Shown: in pieces, positions 52,080-62,315 of the stretch
How positions within the stretch are numbered: position 1 is the stretch's first letter
Layout of the letters: each line of letters begins with the position of its first letter
Assembly: GCF_001983935.1 (NCBI RefSeq)
Contig: NZ_CP017641.1
Coordinates: 2,480,001 to 2,544,000 of the forward strand
Direction: 5' to 3'
Source of the DNA: Fuerstiella marisgermanici
Lineage (GTDB): Bacteria; Planctomycetota; Planctomycetia; Planctomycetales; Planctomycetaceae
Length of the DNA: 64,000 nucleotides
The notes under the pieces: model-generated
Told to the model about the DNA's origin: nothing
Databases searched by the model: none
What the model saw: only the letters and a program-made list of their open reading frames with translations
Position numbers and translations under genes: made by a program

Positions 52080-53279
52080 ATGGGAAAGCGGGCCAGCCAT
52101 TTAAAAAGCTTTGGGGTGCTTGCGGGCATTATTGTGATGGGCCTGTTTGAGGAACCACCGCGGGCCGACGCGGGAATCATGACCACCTACGTTACGGGCG
52201 AATCGGCTGGCAGCAACGTCATTTTTAAGGTCACGCTTGACGCATCCATCGCCGGCAGCGGAACGGTCGGGGTGGCTGTGACTGAGGACCGTGGCCTCCA
52301 CCTGGACGGAATCGATTTCGCGCCTCATGGCGACGGTCACACCGGAGTTATGGTCGGAATTCCTGACGGTAAGGTGGGTTTCTACAACGTTGTCACCGGA
52401 GCGACTTTGCCCGACTTTATTGCGGACACATCCGCAGTCGCGGGTGCGACTGGCAGCGCGACGCATCCATCGTCGGTGCTGAGCACGCCGACTCATTTGT
52501 ACTATGTCGAAAACCAATTCGGTTTCGATGGAAGCTCCGATCATCGCATCATGCGGAAAGCCTTTTCTGGCGGACCGGAAGAAGTCGTCTTTGATGGCGG
52601 CGTCGCCGGAGCCGGTGGGCTTGTTGAATTTGAGGGGCTGGAAATCGTCGATGACCGGCTCTACTTTTTCGCTCAGGATCCAGCGCCCGCACCGGCCGCG
52701 ACCACACGAGCGCTGATGAGTATCGACCTGGATGGTGCCGGCATCTGGGATGGTTCGGCACCGACCGCTCATATCACGGGCTTGGCACGCGGAGCCATTG
52801 GCGGTCCACCGGTGCCGGGCGTATCGGACGGTTCTGACGAGCTGGACTTCGATCCGTCCAGCGGTCTGCTGTTTGGCACCAACATCATCAATGGCGAATT
52901 TATCGCGTATGATCCCGCTCTGGGTATGGAAGTCGTGCCGGGGCTATTGGGTTCAACATCTCACTTTATTGATGGAGGCCACTTCCTGTCTGCCGGCGCA
53001 GAAATAGACGGCATTCGCGCCGATGGAGATGGGCATTTGGTCTTCACAGGCCGCGGCGGAATTATCGGTGCGATTGATATCGAAAACGTGATGACCTTGG
53101 GCGCCGCCGATCTCAGCAGCGTCTACACCCTGTTCGACAGCCCGGCGTTTACCTTCGACGACCTCACGCCGTTAATTGCCGTGCCTGAACCAACCGCAGT
53201 GCCGCTGTTGCTGGTGGCAACTGGTCTGGGTCTGTTCGCTGTGCGACGGAGAAGACGGTGCGTGCTCGAAGGTGACTGA
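52080..53279 (+). CDS. Secreted PEP-CTERM protein of unknown function
   Basis: 399 residues from the ATG at 52080 with GGGAAAG upstream. Signal peptide (FGVLAGIIVMGLFEEPPRADA), then about 340 residues of Gly/Asp-rich beta structure with repeated H-x-D-G and G-x-L-F-x patterns, suggestive of a beta-propeller (LLFGTNIINGEFIAYD). The C-terminus is the PEP-CTERM sorting signal: VPEPTAVPLLLVATGLGLF followed by a basic cluster RRRRR. It would be processed by exosortase and exposed at the surface. Confidence 0.85.
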   Translation: MGKRASHLKSFGVLAGIIVMGLFEEPPRADAGIMTTYVTGESAGSNVIFKVTLDASIAGSGTVGVAVTEDRGLHLDGIDFAPHGDGHTGVMVGIPDGKVGFYNVVTGATLPDFIADTSAVAGATGSATHPSSVLSTPTHLYYVENQFGFDGSSDHRIMRKAFSGGPEEVVFDGGVAGAGGLVEFEGLEIVDDRLYFFAQDPAPAPAATTRALMSIDLDGAGIWDGSAPTAHITGLARGAIGGPPVPGVSDGSDELDFDPSSGLLFGTNIINGEFIAYDPALGMEVVPGLLGSTSHFIDGGHFLSAGAEIDGIRADGDGHLVFTGRGGIIGAIDIENVMTLGAADLSSVYTLFDSPAFTFDDLTPLIAVPEPTAVPLLLVATGLGLFAVRRRRRCVLEGD

Positions 53280-53371
53280 ACCGCCAAAACAATCCGAGTT
53301 CCGGGCATAAATGCGTAGTGTCAAATTCGTGGCCATCGGCTAAACTGCCGAGCAGCGCGACGAATTCGAAT

Positions 53372-55837
53372 ATGACACTACTTAACGCATCCATCCTTGG
53401 CGGTCTGCTGCTGGCCGGGCTTCCCGTCCTGTTGCATTTGATCATGCGCGCCAAGCCGAAGCGGATTGAATTCCCGGCGCTACGACTGTTGCAAAGTCGG
53501 CAGACGTCGAACAGTCGCCGCATGCGGCTAAGACACATTTTGCTGCTGGTGCTGCGAGCCATCGTGATAGCGATCGCCGTTCTGGCACTCACGCGACCAA
53601 CGCTTCCGGCGGCTCGCTACGGCCTGCGTTGGTATGAATGGCTGACATTAATTGGAGTCGTCATCGCTTGTGCGATGGTGTACCGCTGGCGTTCGACGAC
53701 GGCAGCAAAACAGCAGCCCGCCGAACATCTGCTGCGCGAACGTCGTGGACGGCTGCGTGCATTCACGGTTCTGGCCGGTCTTGTGGCTGCCTGTGTGTTC
53801 GTCGGCGTGCCCTGGGGACTGCGAGTGCAGGGCGAAATCACAGGGCCGCGCAGCTCGATATCGCCCGACGTCCCCGTGGCTGCCGTGTTTGTCTTCGACA
53901 ACAGTCAAAGCATGACTTACAAGCACGAAAGTCTGACTCGCCTTGATCAGGCAAAGCAACTCGCCCTCGATCACCTCACCGTGCTGCCTCCGGAAAGCAG
54001 CGTGGCCATCACAACGCTTAGTCCGGATTCCGAAGTCGTCTTCCAGGCAGACCTCGCCGGCGCGCGATCTCGAATTGAAGACCTGAAGACGCATGCGGTC
54101 ACTCGTTCGCTGAACGTCACAATCCGCGATTCGATTAACGCTCAAGTATCCGATCGCGAACGAGTGCAGGCCGAACGAGCTTCAGCCGATGCGTTTGCTC
54201 GGGAAATCTACGTGCTGACCGACCTTTCAGAAGCAGCGTGGAACGAACCGGACGAATCCGGCATCCGAGATCTTCTGGTGCAGCACGATTGGCTGCATGT
54301 GTATTTGATCGATGTCAGCGTGTCGAATCCGATCAATCGCTCGCTCGGCCAACTGCGACTTGATCGCGATGCCACCGTCACGGGACAGCCAGTGCAGGTA
54401 TCGGTCTCAGTTTCGGCCACACCAGCCGCCTCGGCCGAAGCGATTGTCGAGCTATTTACTTTGGACCGCGAAGGAAATGAAATCCGTGGCGGAGGTGCGG
54501 GCGGCAATGCGTTAAACACCGTTCGGTTTGACGGCGGCAGTCCTCCCACAGCCACCTTTTCTGTTCGCGGGCTTGAAGGAGCAAAGTTTCAGCAGGGTTT
54601 TATCCGGCTGACCACTCCGGACCCGATGCCGGTAGATGACGTTCGCTACTTTGTGTTTGGTGTGCAGAGTGTCCCAAAAGTTCTGCTGGTTGGTGATCGA
54701 GAAATTGACACATGGCTGTTCCGCAACGCACTACAGCCGGTGGAATTCGAAGCACTGGGTGAACTCAGATTTGACTGCACGTCAGTGACGGGGGCAGAAT
54801 TCCGTCGCGAACAACTTCGTGCATACGACGTCGTGTGCGTGCTGAACTGGACGCGACCGCCACCGGGCGTCTGGTCGGATTTATATCGCTTTGTTAACGA
54901 AGGCGGATCGCTGTTTGTGGCAGCGGGTGGCGAACGCCTGCTGGATGCCGGCCACTGGAGTACCGTGGATGCTCAACTGGTTTTGCCCGGCGTGCCGCTG
55001 ACCGCGCTGCCGTTTCGGCCGGAATCCAGTCAGCTAAATCTGGTCGCGGAGAGCAACCCGATTGTTCAAAGTTTTCTGAACGACCCAAGTGCGATGACAG
55101 AACTGGCGTGGGCCAGATTCAGCAAAAGCTGGACGGTTGATATCGCGAAGGATGCTCGCGTGTTGATGTCGTACAACGACCGGACAGCTCGGCCCGCATT
55201 GCTGGAACGCAACGTTGGCCGCGGTCGAGTCCTGATGTTCACATCTGCCGTCGACAACAATCAAGACGGCTGGAACACCGGATTGGTGACTGACGATTCG
55301 TGGGCGTTTCTAATGCTTGTTGACGAAATGATGCAATATCTGACCGGGGCCGCCGACGCTGTGAGAAACTTCACCGTGGGTGAACCGGTGGAAATTCAAG
55401 TGCCCGAATCGGAGCGGTTCAGCCAGTATGGACTCACGCGACCTCGATTTCGCTTCACGCCCGGAACGTTGCCGTTCGACCAGTCGTCTGTGTTGCTGAC
55501 GGACATCAATGAGGCGGGACACTACCAGCTTCGAGCGACCGACGACGGCAACTCATTCACCACAGATTTCGCGGCCAATAATATCGATGCCGAAAGCAAC
55601 CTGACTCGCATGAGCATCGAGAGTCTGAACAATATTTTGGGCGAAGGCCGTTATGCACGCGTCAATAATCCGGAAGAACTGGATCGAGCGGTCAACATCG
55701 GCCGGCTCGGGATTGAGGTTTTTCCCGTGCTGATGGGGCTACTGATCGTGCTGTTCGCTGCGGAACACCTCATGGCCAACTTCTTCTACGACGAAGTGGA
55801 TACGCAACCACAGGCGATGGCTGGGGCGACCGAGTGA
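53372..55837 (+). CDS. BatA/VWA-domain membrane protein
   Basis: 821 residues from the ATG at 53372 (53318 adds non-hydrophobic residues). The N-terminal BatA helix-loop-helix is clear: ASILGGLLLAGLPVLLHLI with K-P-K-R-I-E-F-P-A-L-R. After two more membrane helices (about 65-145) comes a von Willebrand A domain with an intact metal site DNSQS, then a long extracytoplasmic region with a glutamine-amidotransferase-like fold and a last membrane helix (VFPVLMGLLIVLFAAEHLMA). Such BatA/VWA proteins pair with MoxR ATPases and DUF58 proteins in planctomycetes; the partners must lie elsewhere. Confidence 0.88.
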   Translation: MTLLNASILGGLLLAGLPVLLHLIMRAKPKRIEFPALRLLQSRQTSNSRRMRLRHILLLVLRAIVIAIAVLALTRPTLPAARYGLRWYEWLTLIGVVIACAMVYRWRSTTAAKQQPAEHLLRERRGRLRAFTVLAGLVAACVFVGVPWGLRVQGEITGPRSSISPDVPVAAVFVFDNSQSMTYKHESLTRLDQAKQLALDHLTVLPPESSVAITTLSPDSEVVFQADLAGARSRIEDLKTHAVTRSLNVTIRDSINAQVSDRERVQAERASADAFAREIYVLTDLSEAAWNEPDESGIRDLLVQHDWLHVYLIDVSVSNPINRSLGQLRLDRDATVTGQPVQVSVSVSATPAASAEAIVELFTLDREGNEIRGGGAGGNALNTVRFDGGSPPTATFSVRGLEGAKFQQGFIRLTTPDPMPVDDVRYFVFGVQSVPKVLLVGDREIDTWLFRNALQPVEFEALGELRFDCTSVTGAEFRREQLRAYDVVCVLNWTRPPPGVWSDLYRFVNEGGSLFVAAGGERLLDAGHWSTVDAQLVLPGVPLTALPFRPESSQLNLVAESNPIVQSFLNDPSAMTELAWARFSKSWTVDIAKDARVLMSYNDRTARPALLERNVGRGRVLMFTSAVDNNQDGWNTGLVTDDSWAFLMLVDEMMQYLTGAADAVRNFTVGEPVEIQVPESERFSQYGLTRPRFRFTPGTLPFDQSSVLLTDINEAGHYQLRATDDGNSFTTDFAANNIDAESNLTRMSIESLNNILGEGRYARVNNPEELDRAVNIGRLGIEVFPVLMGLLIVLFAAEHLMANFFYDEVDTQPQAMAGATE

Positions 55838-56364
55838 CAGATGCTGGGGCGGCTGGGCCGTAACGCTGACGTTCTGAATGCCTGCGTGAGGGGGAGATTT
55901 TGGCTATTTTGAGTCACACAATGGCGTCGGCAACGCGGTTGGCGTTGTACCGGCGCATAGAAAAAGCAGCGCGATAAGGTCCCCTCAAAGCTCCCAGCTT
56001 TCCTTAACGCGCTGCTATTCTCATTGTTTTCTTAGCCGTCTTCGTCCCGTCAGCTGACGGGCGTTTCGAAGACAACGGAAACATAGGTCGGTGTTGGCTG
56101 GCGTCAAATTGTTGTCCGGGAAAACTGCCAGCATCGCCAAAGTCTCAGGGTTGTACCGATTCTTCCGGTCAGCGAAGGGGGATTCGGTGTGGACGAAACC
56201 GGTTGAAGGTTCTAACGTGCCCCGCTTACAGGCAATAATGCTGTGACGGTCGACTTTGGCCCACCCAGCGTTGCGAATGGCTGCAGACGATCCTCACAAT
56301 GGTCCGCTGGCCGACGCCCCCAGTTTCGTTTACTTCTGACTTTCAACGTGGTGATCTATCGTCC
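55838..56364. other. Gene-free interval with a structured inverted repeat
   Basis: 527 bases between the BatA and RNase D genes. It contains the two-part hairpin at 55965-56016 and no convincing frame. Confidence 0.45.
55965..56016. repeat. Compound hairpin
   Basis: AGCAGCGCG pairs with CGCGCTGCT, then AAGG with CCTT, then an inner AAAGCT/AGCTTT stem around CCC, with a 7-base bulge on one side. A moderately AT-rich tail (ATTCTCATTGTTTTCTT) follows. It may be a terminator for the BatA gene, a structured RNA or a mobile repeat. Confidence 0.55.
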
Positions 56365-57555
56365 ATGACCGTTGACCTGATTTCTCACCCGGAAGAGTTC
56401 GCTGATCTCTGCAATCACATTCGCGAATCCGGTGTGGTGGCTTTTGATACGGAATTCGTTTCCGAAAGCACATATCGCCCCGAACTGGGCCTGTTACAGT
56501 TTGCCACCGATACTCGCAGTGCCGCAGTCGATCCGCTGGCAGTTGGCGATTTGTCCGCGTGGTGGGACATCATGGCTGACGACCAGACAACCGTCATCGT
56601 GCACGGCGGTCAGGCAGAGATTCGCTTTTGCCTGCACCTGATCGGCCGTCCGCCACGCGACCTGTTCGACATTCAGATTGCGGAAGGCTTTCGCGGTCGA
56701 AGTTATCCATTGTCCTACGCGGCCATCGTGCAACGCGTGCTGAATCAGCAGGTCGACGGCAGCCAAACCCGCACCGACTGGCTAAGACGCCCCCTGTCCA
56801 GCGATCAGCTGACGTACGCATTGGAAGACGTCGAACACGTCATGGAAATCTGGCGGACTCAGACAGACTGGCTGCAGCAGCGTGACCGGCTTTCCTGGGC
56901 TCTGGCAGAAATGCAGCGAATGATTGACGACATTGTGGCCGACGACGCCATGCCCCCGTGGCAACGCCTGTCGGGAGCTCACAAGTTATCGCGCCGTGAA
57001 CTGGCTGTTTTGCAGAAGCTTGCTGCGTGGCGAGAACAGGAAGCGGCGTTCCGCAACCGGCCGACGCGACGGATTCTGCGAGACGACCTGCTGATCGATC
57101 TGGCCAAACGCAAACCCAAAACCGTGCAACAGGCTCTGGCGACGCGAGACATGAATCGCCCGGAATACAAACGGCGACTTCCCGATGTGGTGGAAGTCAT
57201 TGCCGAGGCGCTCCAACTTCCTGACGATGAGTTGCCAGTGAAGCCACGCAGCCGGCGTCAGGAATCAACATCCGACGAACAGGTGATTTCGAAACTGCTG
57301 TCCCTGTCGCTGTCGAACCGGTGTGCCGAGCTGGATATTTCGCAGACGCTGGTGGCCAACAACAAAGACCTGACGGAATTGGTGCGTTACCACCGTTTTG
57401 CAAATCGCAAGAACGGAGTACCTCGCATTTTGGATGGCTGGCGTTCAGATGTCTGCGGCCAACTGCTGCTGGACGTGATGGATGGCCGAGTCGGCTTCCG
57501 TGTTGCTCCGGCCGACGCTGCCACACCGTTGGAATTCCACTACGACGACAAGTAA
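56365..57555 (+). CDS. rnd: Ribonuclease D-like exonuclease with HRDC domain
   Basis: 396 residues from the ATG at 56365 (the frame is open to 56299; the shorter form starts just before the exonuclease fold). DEDD exonuclease features: Exo I VAFDTEFVSE, Exo II VIVHGGQAEIRF, Exo III YALEDVEHVMEIW. In Exo II the usual Asp is Glu (A-E-I). An HRDC domain is present in about 215-295 (LSRRELAVLQKLAAWREQEA) and a second helical domain follows. RNase D trims the 3' ends of tRNA and other small RNAs. The substituted catalytic Asp may lower activity. Confidence 0.88.
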   Translation: MTVDLISHPEEFADLCNHIRESGVVAFDTEFVSESTYRPELGLLQFATDTRSAAVDPLAVGDLSAWWDIMADDQTTVIVHGGQAEIRFCLHLIGRPPRDLFDIQIAEGFRGRSYPLSYAAIVQRVLNQQVDGSQTRTDWLRRPLSSDQLTYALEDVEHVMEIWRTQTDWLQQRDRLSWALAEMQRMIDDIVADDAMPPWQRLSGAHKLSRRELAVLQKLAAWREQEAAFRNRPTRRILRDDLLIDLAKRKPKTVQQALATRDMNRPEYKRRLPDVVEVIAEALQLPDDELPVKPRSRRQESTSDEQVISKLLSLSLSNRCAELDISQTLVANNKDLTELVRYHRFANRKNGVPRILDGWRSDVCGQLLLDVMDGRVGFRVAPADAATPLEFHYDDK

Positions 57556-57635
57556 CGGCAGCCGCTGCAACCCCGGGTGAGGTGGAATATGCCGAGCAGA
57601 GTTGATGCGGTTGCAGGCCTGGATAAGGAGCCGCT

Positions 57636-60600
57636 CTAATTGGCCGGCTCAGGCTTATCCGGCATTGCTTCGTCCGTGCCGTCCAGCAGCTTTGCGATGC
57701 GTTCGCCCAACTTTTCGCCAGCGCCCGGCCTAAAGCCAACGGTGACGTGTTTGACCACGGCTCCTTTGCCCAGGACCACGGAATGAGGAATGCCGGTCAC
57801 GCCGAAGCGTCTGGCAATTAAGGAACCACGATCCAAAGCGACCAGCGGTGCAAGGTTCTGCCGGTCTAAGAATGTTTGGATCCGATCCGGGGCTTCTTCC
57901 AGATTGACGGCCACGAAGATGACCTGTGATTCGTCGAACTTCGACGTGGCGCTGATGTATTGAGGCAACGCGGCAACGCACGGGCCACACCACGACGCCC
58001 AGAAGTCGAGCACCACAATTTTGTCCTGATGATCACTAAGTCGGAAGGTGCCGCCGTCCAGTGTTTCCAGTTCGAAGTCGTCCATAAATTGTCCGACCAG
58101 CGCGGATTCTGCTTCGTCGACGTCGCCACCGTCGGGCAGTTTCCATTCCGGTTCTTTGGCCCGTTCCGGAATCCAGTTCACGTAGGACAGTATTTCTTCA
58201 CGACCGTCCGCGCTGCCTAAGAACAGGTCGCGAATTGCCTTCGCAGGAATACGACATTCGCCCAACAAACTGGACTTACCGATCAACTGCCCGTCCGCCA
58301 TCCGTTCCGGCGTCATAGTTAGCGTATAGCCGTTGTCTAGTTGAGCCTGCACAGCCGTTTCGTCTCGTTCCGTTTGTGCGACGGGTTCTGCTGCGTCTTC
58401 CGATTCGTCACCGGCCGGCGGCGGCAGCCACACAATGGCTGAAACGCGATCACGAGGGAACCGAAACGTTTCGAGACGTGATTCGAAACGCACCATGCCA
58501 TCTTCCACGCCAATCAAGCGGCCACGCAGCAGATCGCCGTTGGGGGCCAGAAGAATGTGCGTTGGAGGATCGTCTTTCTGGAAGCGAGGAATCGTAAGCG
58601 TGCGTTGTCGAGCTTCTGCGTTGATGAACTGAGCGACCGAAGTGCCCGCGACATTGCGGACTTCGAAATTGGAAACAGCCAGAGGCACGCCGGTTACGCC
58701 ATTTTGTACCTGCCCGTTGCGCACAATTCGGTTACTGACGCGAGTGATGTTGGTTGCAAACAGTAGTGCTCGCGAACCGGCGGCTACCGATGTCAGTTCG
58801 AAGCTATTCGCTTCTTTGCCGTTGACCATCACCTGCACGTTTCCGTCGCGGGTGATCAGTTGCACGTCCGCTTTTTGTTCAACCAACCGCACGACGCCCT
58901 TCGCATCACCTGGCTGCCCCTGGGCACCAAACACAATCCGTCTGTTGTTCATATCCGGCGGGCGGTCAGTGATCGTCAACTGATTCGGACTAAACTGAAT
59001 GCAGATGGGGAGTCCAGCTTCAGGTGAACGAAGTGAGTCGGCGTACAGCCACGTGGTCAGACTGCCATACGTCTGAGGCGTCCATTCCAGATGAAAACTG
59101 ACTACGTTTCCGGTCAGGATGTTCTCATTGCCATAGGCCGCACTCGAAGAAAAACGCAGGCTGCCGTCACGATGAACGGGACTTCCAATGGTTCGCTTCC
59201 ATCCATCCGCCGTAAAGCCAGCCTGGCGTGCTCGCGTGATGCTGCCGAGTTCGATGGCCTGCACATGAGCCACGTCAAGCTGCCGGACTCCCGCCACCGG
59301 CGTCGTAATTTGAATGCTCGCCGCATCGGACTTTTGCAGCAGGCAGGGAAACACGTCGCCGTCTTTCAGGAAGACAACGTCAGGATACTGCTTTGTGTCG
59401 ATCGCCAGCGTTTCGGGCTCGTGGCCTCGCTGAAAACGAGCTTTACCCTTAGACACAAGCGTGGTCGCATTGCGCCCGCCGACGGGCTTCCAGCGTATCG
59501 GCGAAGAATCGTGATCTTCCACCGTCAGGTTGCCTCGCAGCGATCCGCCTTCAAAGAACAGGCGATCCGGTTCGTCTTCGGGGGTGACTGAATTGGGCAG
59601 CTTGATCCGTCGCACGCCCGCGAGTTTCGAAACGATCGGCCGATCTGAATAGCCGGTATCAATGGAAATCTGCTCGTTAGTCATTGCCACCATCGTGCCC
59701 GACACGAACCCACCGTTCTTCCAGGACACCAGCGTCTTGCCCTTGTCGTTTGGCTGTTCTTCCTTTGTGGACAGCACGATACGAGTGACGTTGGCGATCG
59801 GAAGGTCGATCGTTTCCAGCATTTCTGCGTCCTGTTTCTCAGCGGCCTGTTCCTCAGCGGGCTGTTCCACCGCGTCCGTTTTCTCGGCGTCCGCACCCGT
59901 TGCCGTCTCGTCTGTATCCTTACTTTTGGCTTCCTGATTTAACGCCACCTGAAGGACTTGATCTTCTTCAGAAAAGCCAGCGATGCTGCCGTAACGAACG
60001 TCTCCGTCCAGCGTGTGAACTCGAGTTTCACCGGGGCGCAGATTCTTGGGCAGACTACCGTCCCATTCACTGATACGCAGTCGCTTGATGGTGAGGTCGC
60101 CTTCGACGGCTTCGACAATGAGCCCCTGAGTCGGAACTTCCCAGTCTTTTGAATCCGTCTTCCCCAGCAGTTGCCCGGCACTGGAATAGACGGCCATGAC
60201 TTTTTGTTTGAAGTCGACAAAGACGTGAAAGTGCAGTTTGCGGCTATCCGGGGCCACCGATTTCAGTTCGACAAAGTCCAGGCCGCAGCGGCAGATCAGT
60301 TCGTCGCCCCACATTTCGACGCGCGGATTTCCGTTTTCGCGGCTGCCGAGTGACAGCACAAAGTCCGGTACTGAGGTCGATGTCAGTACGATTTCCACTT
60401 CGCAGCGATCGGGGAATTCCATCGCCTTAAGCAGCCCCGTTTCGCCCTTGGGCGTCGTCAGGCTGCCGTCATTTTCCTCGTGCCAGTCAGTGAGCTTTGC
60501 TTTGGTGCCGCGCGGCGTCCATCCGTCAAGACCTCGAGGTCCATAGTACAGCAGGCCTTTATTTTGCGCACGCTGCAGACTTAGGATTTGATCCTGTTCC

Positions 60601-60965
60601 AAACGCAGGCTGCCGTGCCGTCGGCTGTTGAAGTGAATCGTGTTGTCTTCGACTTTTGCAATGCTGCCGTGTAGCACGTTGTGATTGACCAGCGTGATAC
60701 GAAATTCGTCGTTTGACTCTGTTTCCGCTTCTGACGTTTCAGATTCCGGAAAGCTGACGGCAGACAGAACTCCCAGATCGATCTGCAAAGGGTCTGCGAA
60801 CAAGGGCGATTGCCAGACGAGCGTATCGCCCTTCGCCGAAACCAGCTGTCCCGCCAGACTGTCGCCATTGCCCCAGAACAGCGTGCCCATTTCCTGTTCG
60901 GCCGCATAAAGCGGGACAGCGAGCAGCGCGGCCAAAACAATGGCGAAGTTTTTGTGGATCGTCAT
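57636..60965 (-). CDS. Large secreted protein with C-terminal TlpA/ResA-like thioredoxin domain
   Basis: 1109 residues. Signal peptide (KNFAIVLAALLAVPLYAAEQ), then about 900 residues of repeating beta-strand domains (each with W/F and D-G-S-L-R patterns, for example RFSSSAAYG, VEVVLTSTSV-like strands), which look like concanavalin/lamin-like sandwich domains typical of planctomycete cell-wall or matrix proteins. The last 160 residues are a TlpA/ResA-type thioredoxin with the active site WCGPC (DFWASWCGPCVAAL), a cis-Pro in TGIPHSVV, and a Glu insert (VNLEEAPDRI). Extracytoplasmic thiol reduction or cytochrome/protein maturation is likely. The fusion to so large a scaffold is unusual. Confidence 0.8.
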   Translation of the reverse strand: MTIHKNFAIVLAALLAVPLYAAEQEMGTLFWGNGDSLAGQLVSAKGDTLVWQSPLFADPLQIDLGVLSAVSFPESETSEAETESNDEFRITLVNHNVLHGSIAKVEDNTIHFNSRRHGSLRLEQDQILSLQRAQNKGLLYYGPRGLDGWTPRGTKAKLTDWHEENDGSLTTPKGETGLLKAMEFPDRCEVEIVLTSTSVPDFVLSLGSRENGNPRVEMWGDELICRCGLDFVELKSVAPDSRKLHFHVFVDFKQKVMAVYSSAGQLLGKTDSKDWEVPTQGLIVEAVEGDLTIKRLRISEWDGSLPKNLRPGETRVHTLDGDVRYGSIAGFSEEDQVLQVALNQEAKSKDTDETATGADAEKTDAVEQPAEEQAAEKQDAEMLETIDLPIANVTRIVLSTKEEQPNDKGKTLVSWKNGGFVSGTMVAMTNEQISIDTGYSDRPIVSKLAGVRRIKLPNSVTPEDEPDRLFFEGGSLRGNLTVEDHDSSPIRWKPVGGRNATTLVSKGKARFQRGHEPETLAIDTKQYPDVVFLKDGDVFPCLLQKSDAASIQITTPVAGVRQLDVAHVQAIELGSITRARQAGFTADGWKRTIGSPVHRDGSLRFSSSAAYGNENILTGNVVSFHLEWTPQTYGSLTTWLYADSLRSPEAGLPICIQFSPNQLTITDRPPDMNNRRIVFGAQGQPGDAKGVVRLVEQKADVQLITRDGNVQVMVNGKEANSFELTSVAAGSRALLFATNITRVSNRIVRNGQVQNGVTGVPLAVSNFEVRNVAGTSVAQFINAEARQRTLTIPRFQKDDPPTHILLAPNGDLLRGRLIGVEDGMVRFESRLETFRFPRDRVSAIVWLPPPAGDESEDAAEPVAQTERDETAVQAQLDNGYTLTMTPERMADGQLIGKSSLLGECRIPAKAIRDLFLGSADGREEILSYVNWIPERAKEPEWKLPDGGDVDEAESALVGQFMDDFELETLDGGTFRLSDHQDKIVVLDFWASWCGPCVAALPQYISATSKFDESQVIFVAVNLEEAPDRIQTFLDRQNLAPLVALDRGSLIARRFGVTGIPHSVVLGKGAVVKHVTVGFRPGAGEKLGERIAKLLDGTDEAMPDKPEPAN

Positions 60966-61013
60966 CTGAATTCAGTACTTCATTCGACGGTCTCGAAAGA
61001 CCAACGTATCAAT

Positions 61014-62081
61014 CTAACGTTCGTAGATCGGCAGGAAGCGATAGTTTAAAGCCAACGCCAGCATCGACATTGCCGTGCCGTACACAGGTCCGTGGCTCGA
61101 CGAAAAACTGCCGTCGTCGGCCTGCATGTCTTTTAACTGGCGAATCGTTTTCGTGTTCCACTTGTTCCACGCATCGAAGTCGCCCTGAAACAAGGCCTGA
61201 GCCATATAGTACCGAAAATAGAACGGGTAAGAACCTTCCTGATGTTGGATGTTGCCCACGACTTGTTTCGCCACGGCCTTGTATTCGGCCGCTTCTTTAC
61301 GCCGACCGATTGCGAAAACCAGCGACGAAATGGCCTGAAGGTTTTTCGAACCACCCAGCCCGCCAACGCCGCCGGAATAGCCGACTCCGCCGCGAGTGGA
61401 GGTCATCTTTTTGAAGTAGTCCAGACCTTTATCGATGCATTCGTCCGGCACTTTCATGCCTGCGTTGCGAGCCGCAATCAGGCCGACCATGATCGCACCG
61501 GAAACTGATGTGTCGGCGTCACGGGATTCGGGCGAATATCTCCAGCCGCCCCATTGATTATTCTTTTGCGACGTCACCGCGCAACGCACGGCCAGTTCCA
61601 GAGCTTCACCGATGCTGCGTTTCTTGCTGGTGTCCGCTCCCGTCCACAGAGTGTCTTCATCCAATGCGCCATACACTTCGGCAAGGCCCAACATGCCGAA
61701 TCCGTGATGGTACATGCTGTTGCCAAGGTATCCCGTGCTGGCACTTTGAGCGGTTATGATATTGCGGACAGCTCTGCGAATGTGTTCGCTGTACTTCCCG
61801 AAATTCGGGTCTTCGCCGCTGGCCATGAACGACATGATGCACATTCCGGTTATACCTGCTCCGCCGGAACCGTGCCCATGACTGGCTGCTTGAGTGCCCC
61901 AGTTGCCGGCTTCGCCCTGACTTTCCGCCAGCCACGACAAGCCACGTTCATAAATCATTTCAACATCAGGCGGAACACCGGTTCCAAAGCGGAGCTGCGG
62001 GTCCCGAGCGACGGCAGAAGAAGCCACAGCCGCAGCAATGGCAAGAAACAGAACTGGAATAGTGTGCCGTGGTTGTCGCAT
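61014..62081 (-). CDS. Secreted squalene-cyclase/prenyltransferase-repeat protein
   Basis: 355 residues. Signal peptide (RHTIPVLFLAIAAAVASSAVA), then alpha/alpha-barrel repeats of the kind found in squalene-hopene cyclase and prenyltransferases (SWLAESQGEAGNWGTQ, NNQWGGWRYSPESRDADTS, GGVGYSGGVGGLGGSKNL). The catalytic D-x-D-D-T of cyclases is absent, so this is a fold relative, probably a binding or structural protein of the envelope. Same strand as, and 49 bases before, the TlpA-like gene. Confidence 0.82.
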   Translation of the reverse strand: MRQPRHTIPVLFLAIAAAVASSAVARDPQLRFGTGVPPDVEMIYERGLSWLAESQGEAGNWGTQAASHGHGSGGAGITGMCIMSFMASGEDPNFGKYSEHIRRAVRNIITAQSASTGYLGNSMYHHGFGMLGLAEVYGALDEDTLWTGADTSKKRSIGEALELAVRCAVTSQKNNQWGGWRYSPESRDADTSVSGAIMVGLIAARNAGMKVPDECIDKGLDYFKKMTSTRGGVGYSGGVGGLGGSKNLQAISSLVFAIGRRKEAAEYKAVAKQVVGNIQHQEGSYPFYFRYYMAQALFQGDFDAWNKWNTKTIRQLKDMQADDGSFSSSHGPVYGTAMSMLALALNYRFLPIYER

Positions 62082-62315
62082 ACGTTTCTCAGTGACTTCG
62101 TTCAGTGATGGCTGTCGTCCGCGGTATTGGACTTCAGCAATCCTTTACAGGCTGCCGTTGTTCACAAATGACAAAGTGGGTGTAGGGAAGTCGGAACAAT
62201 CCTTTTTGGTTGTCGCTGATTGTGGCAGCAGTGCCGCGTTGGATCCCGGAGCGATCCACGACATAACTTGTTCCAACAGTGCTGGGATTGTTCCGTTTCC
62301 CCTGTGCCATTTCCT

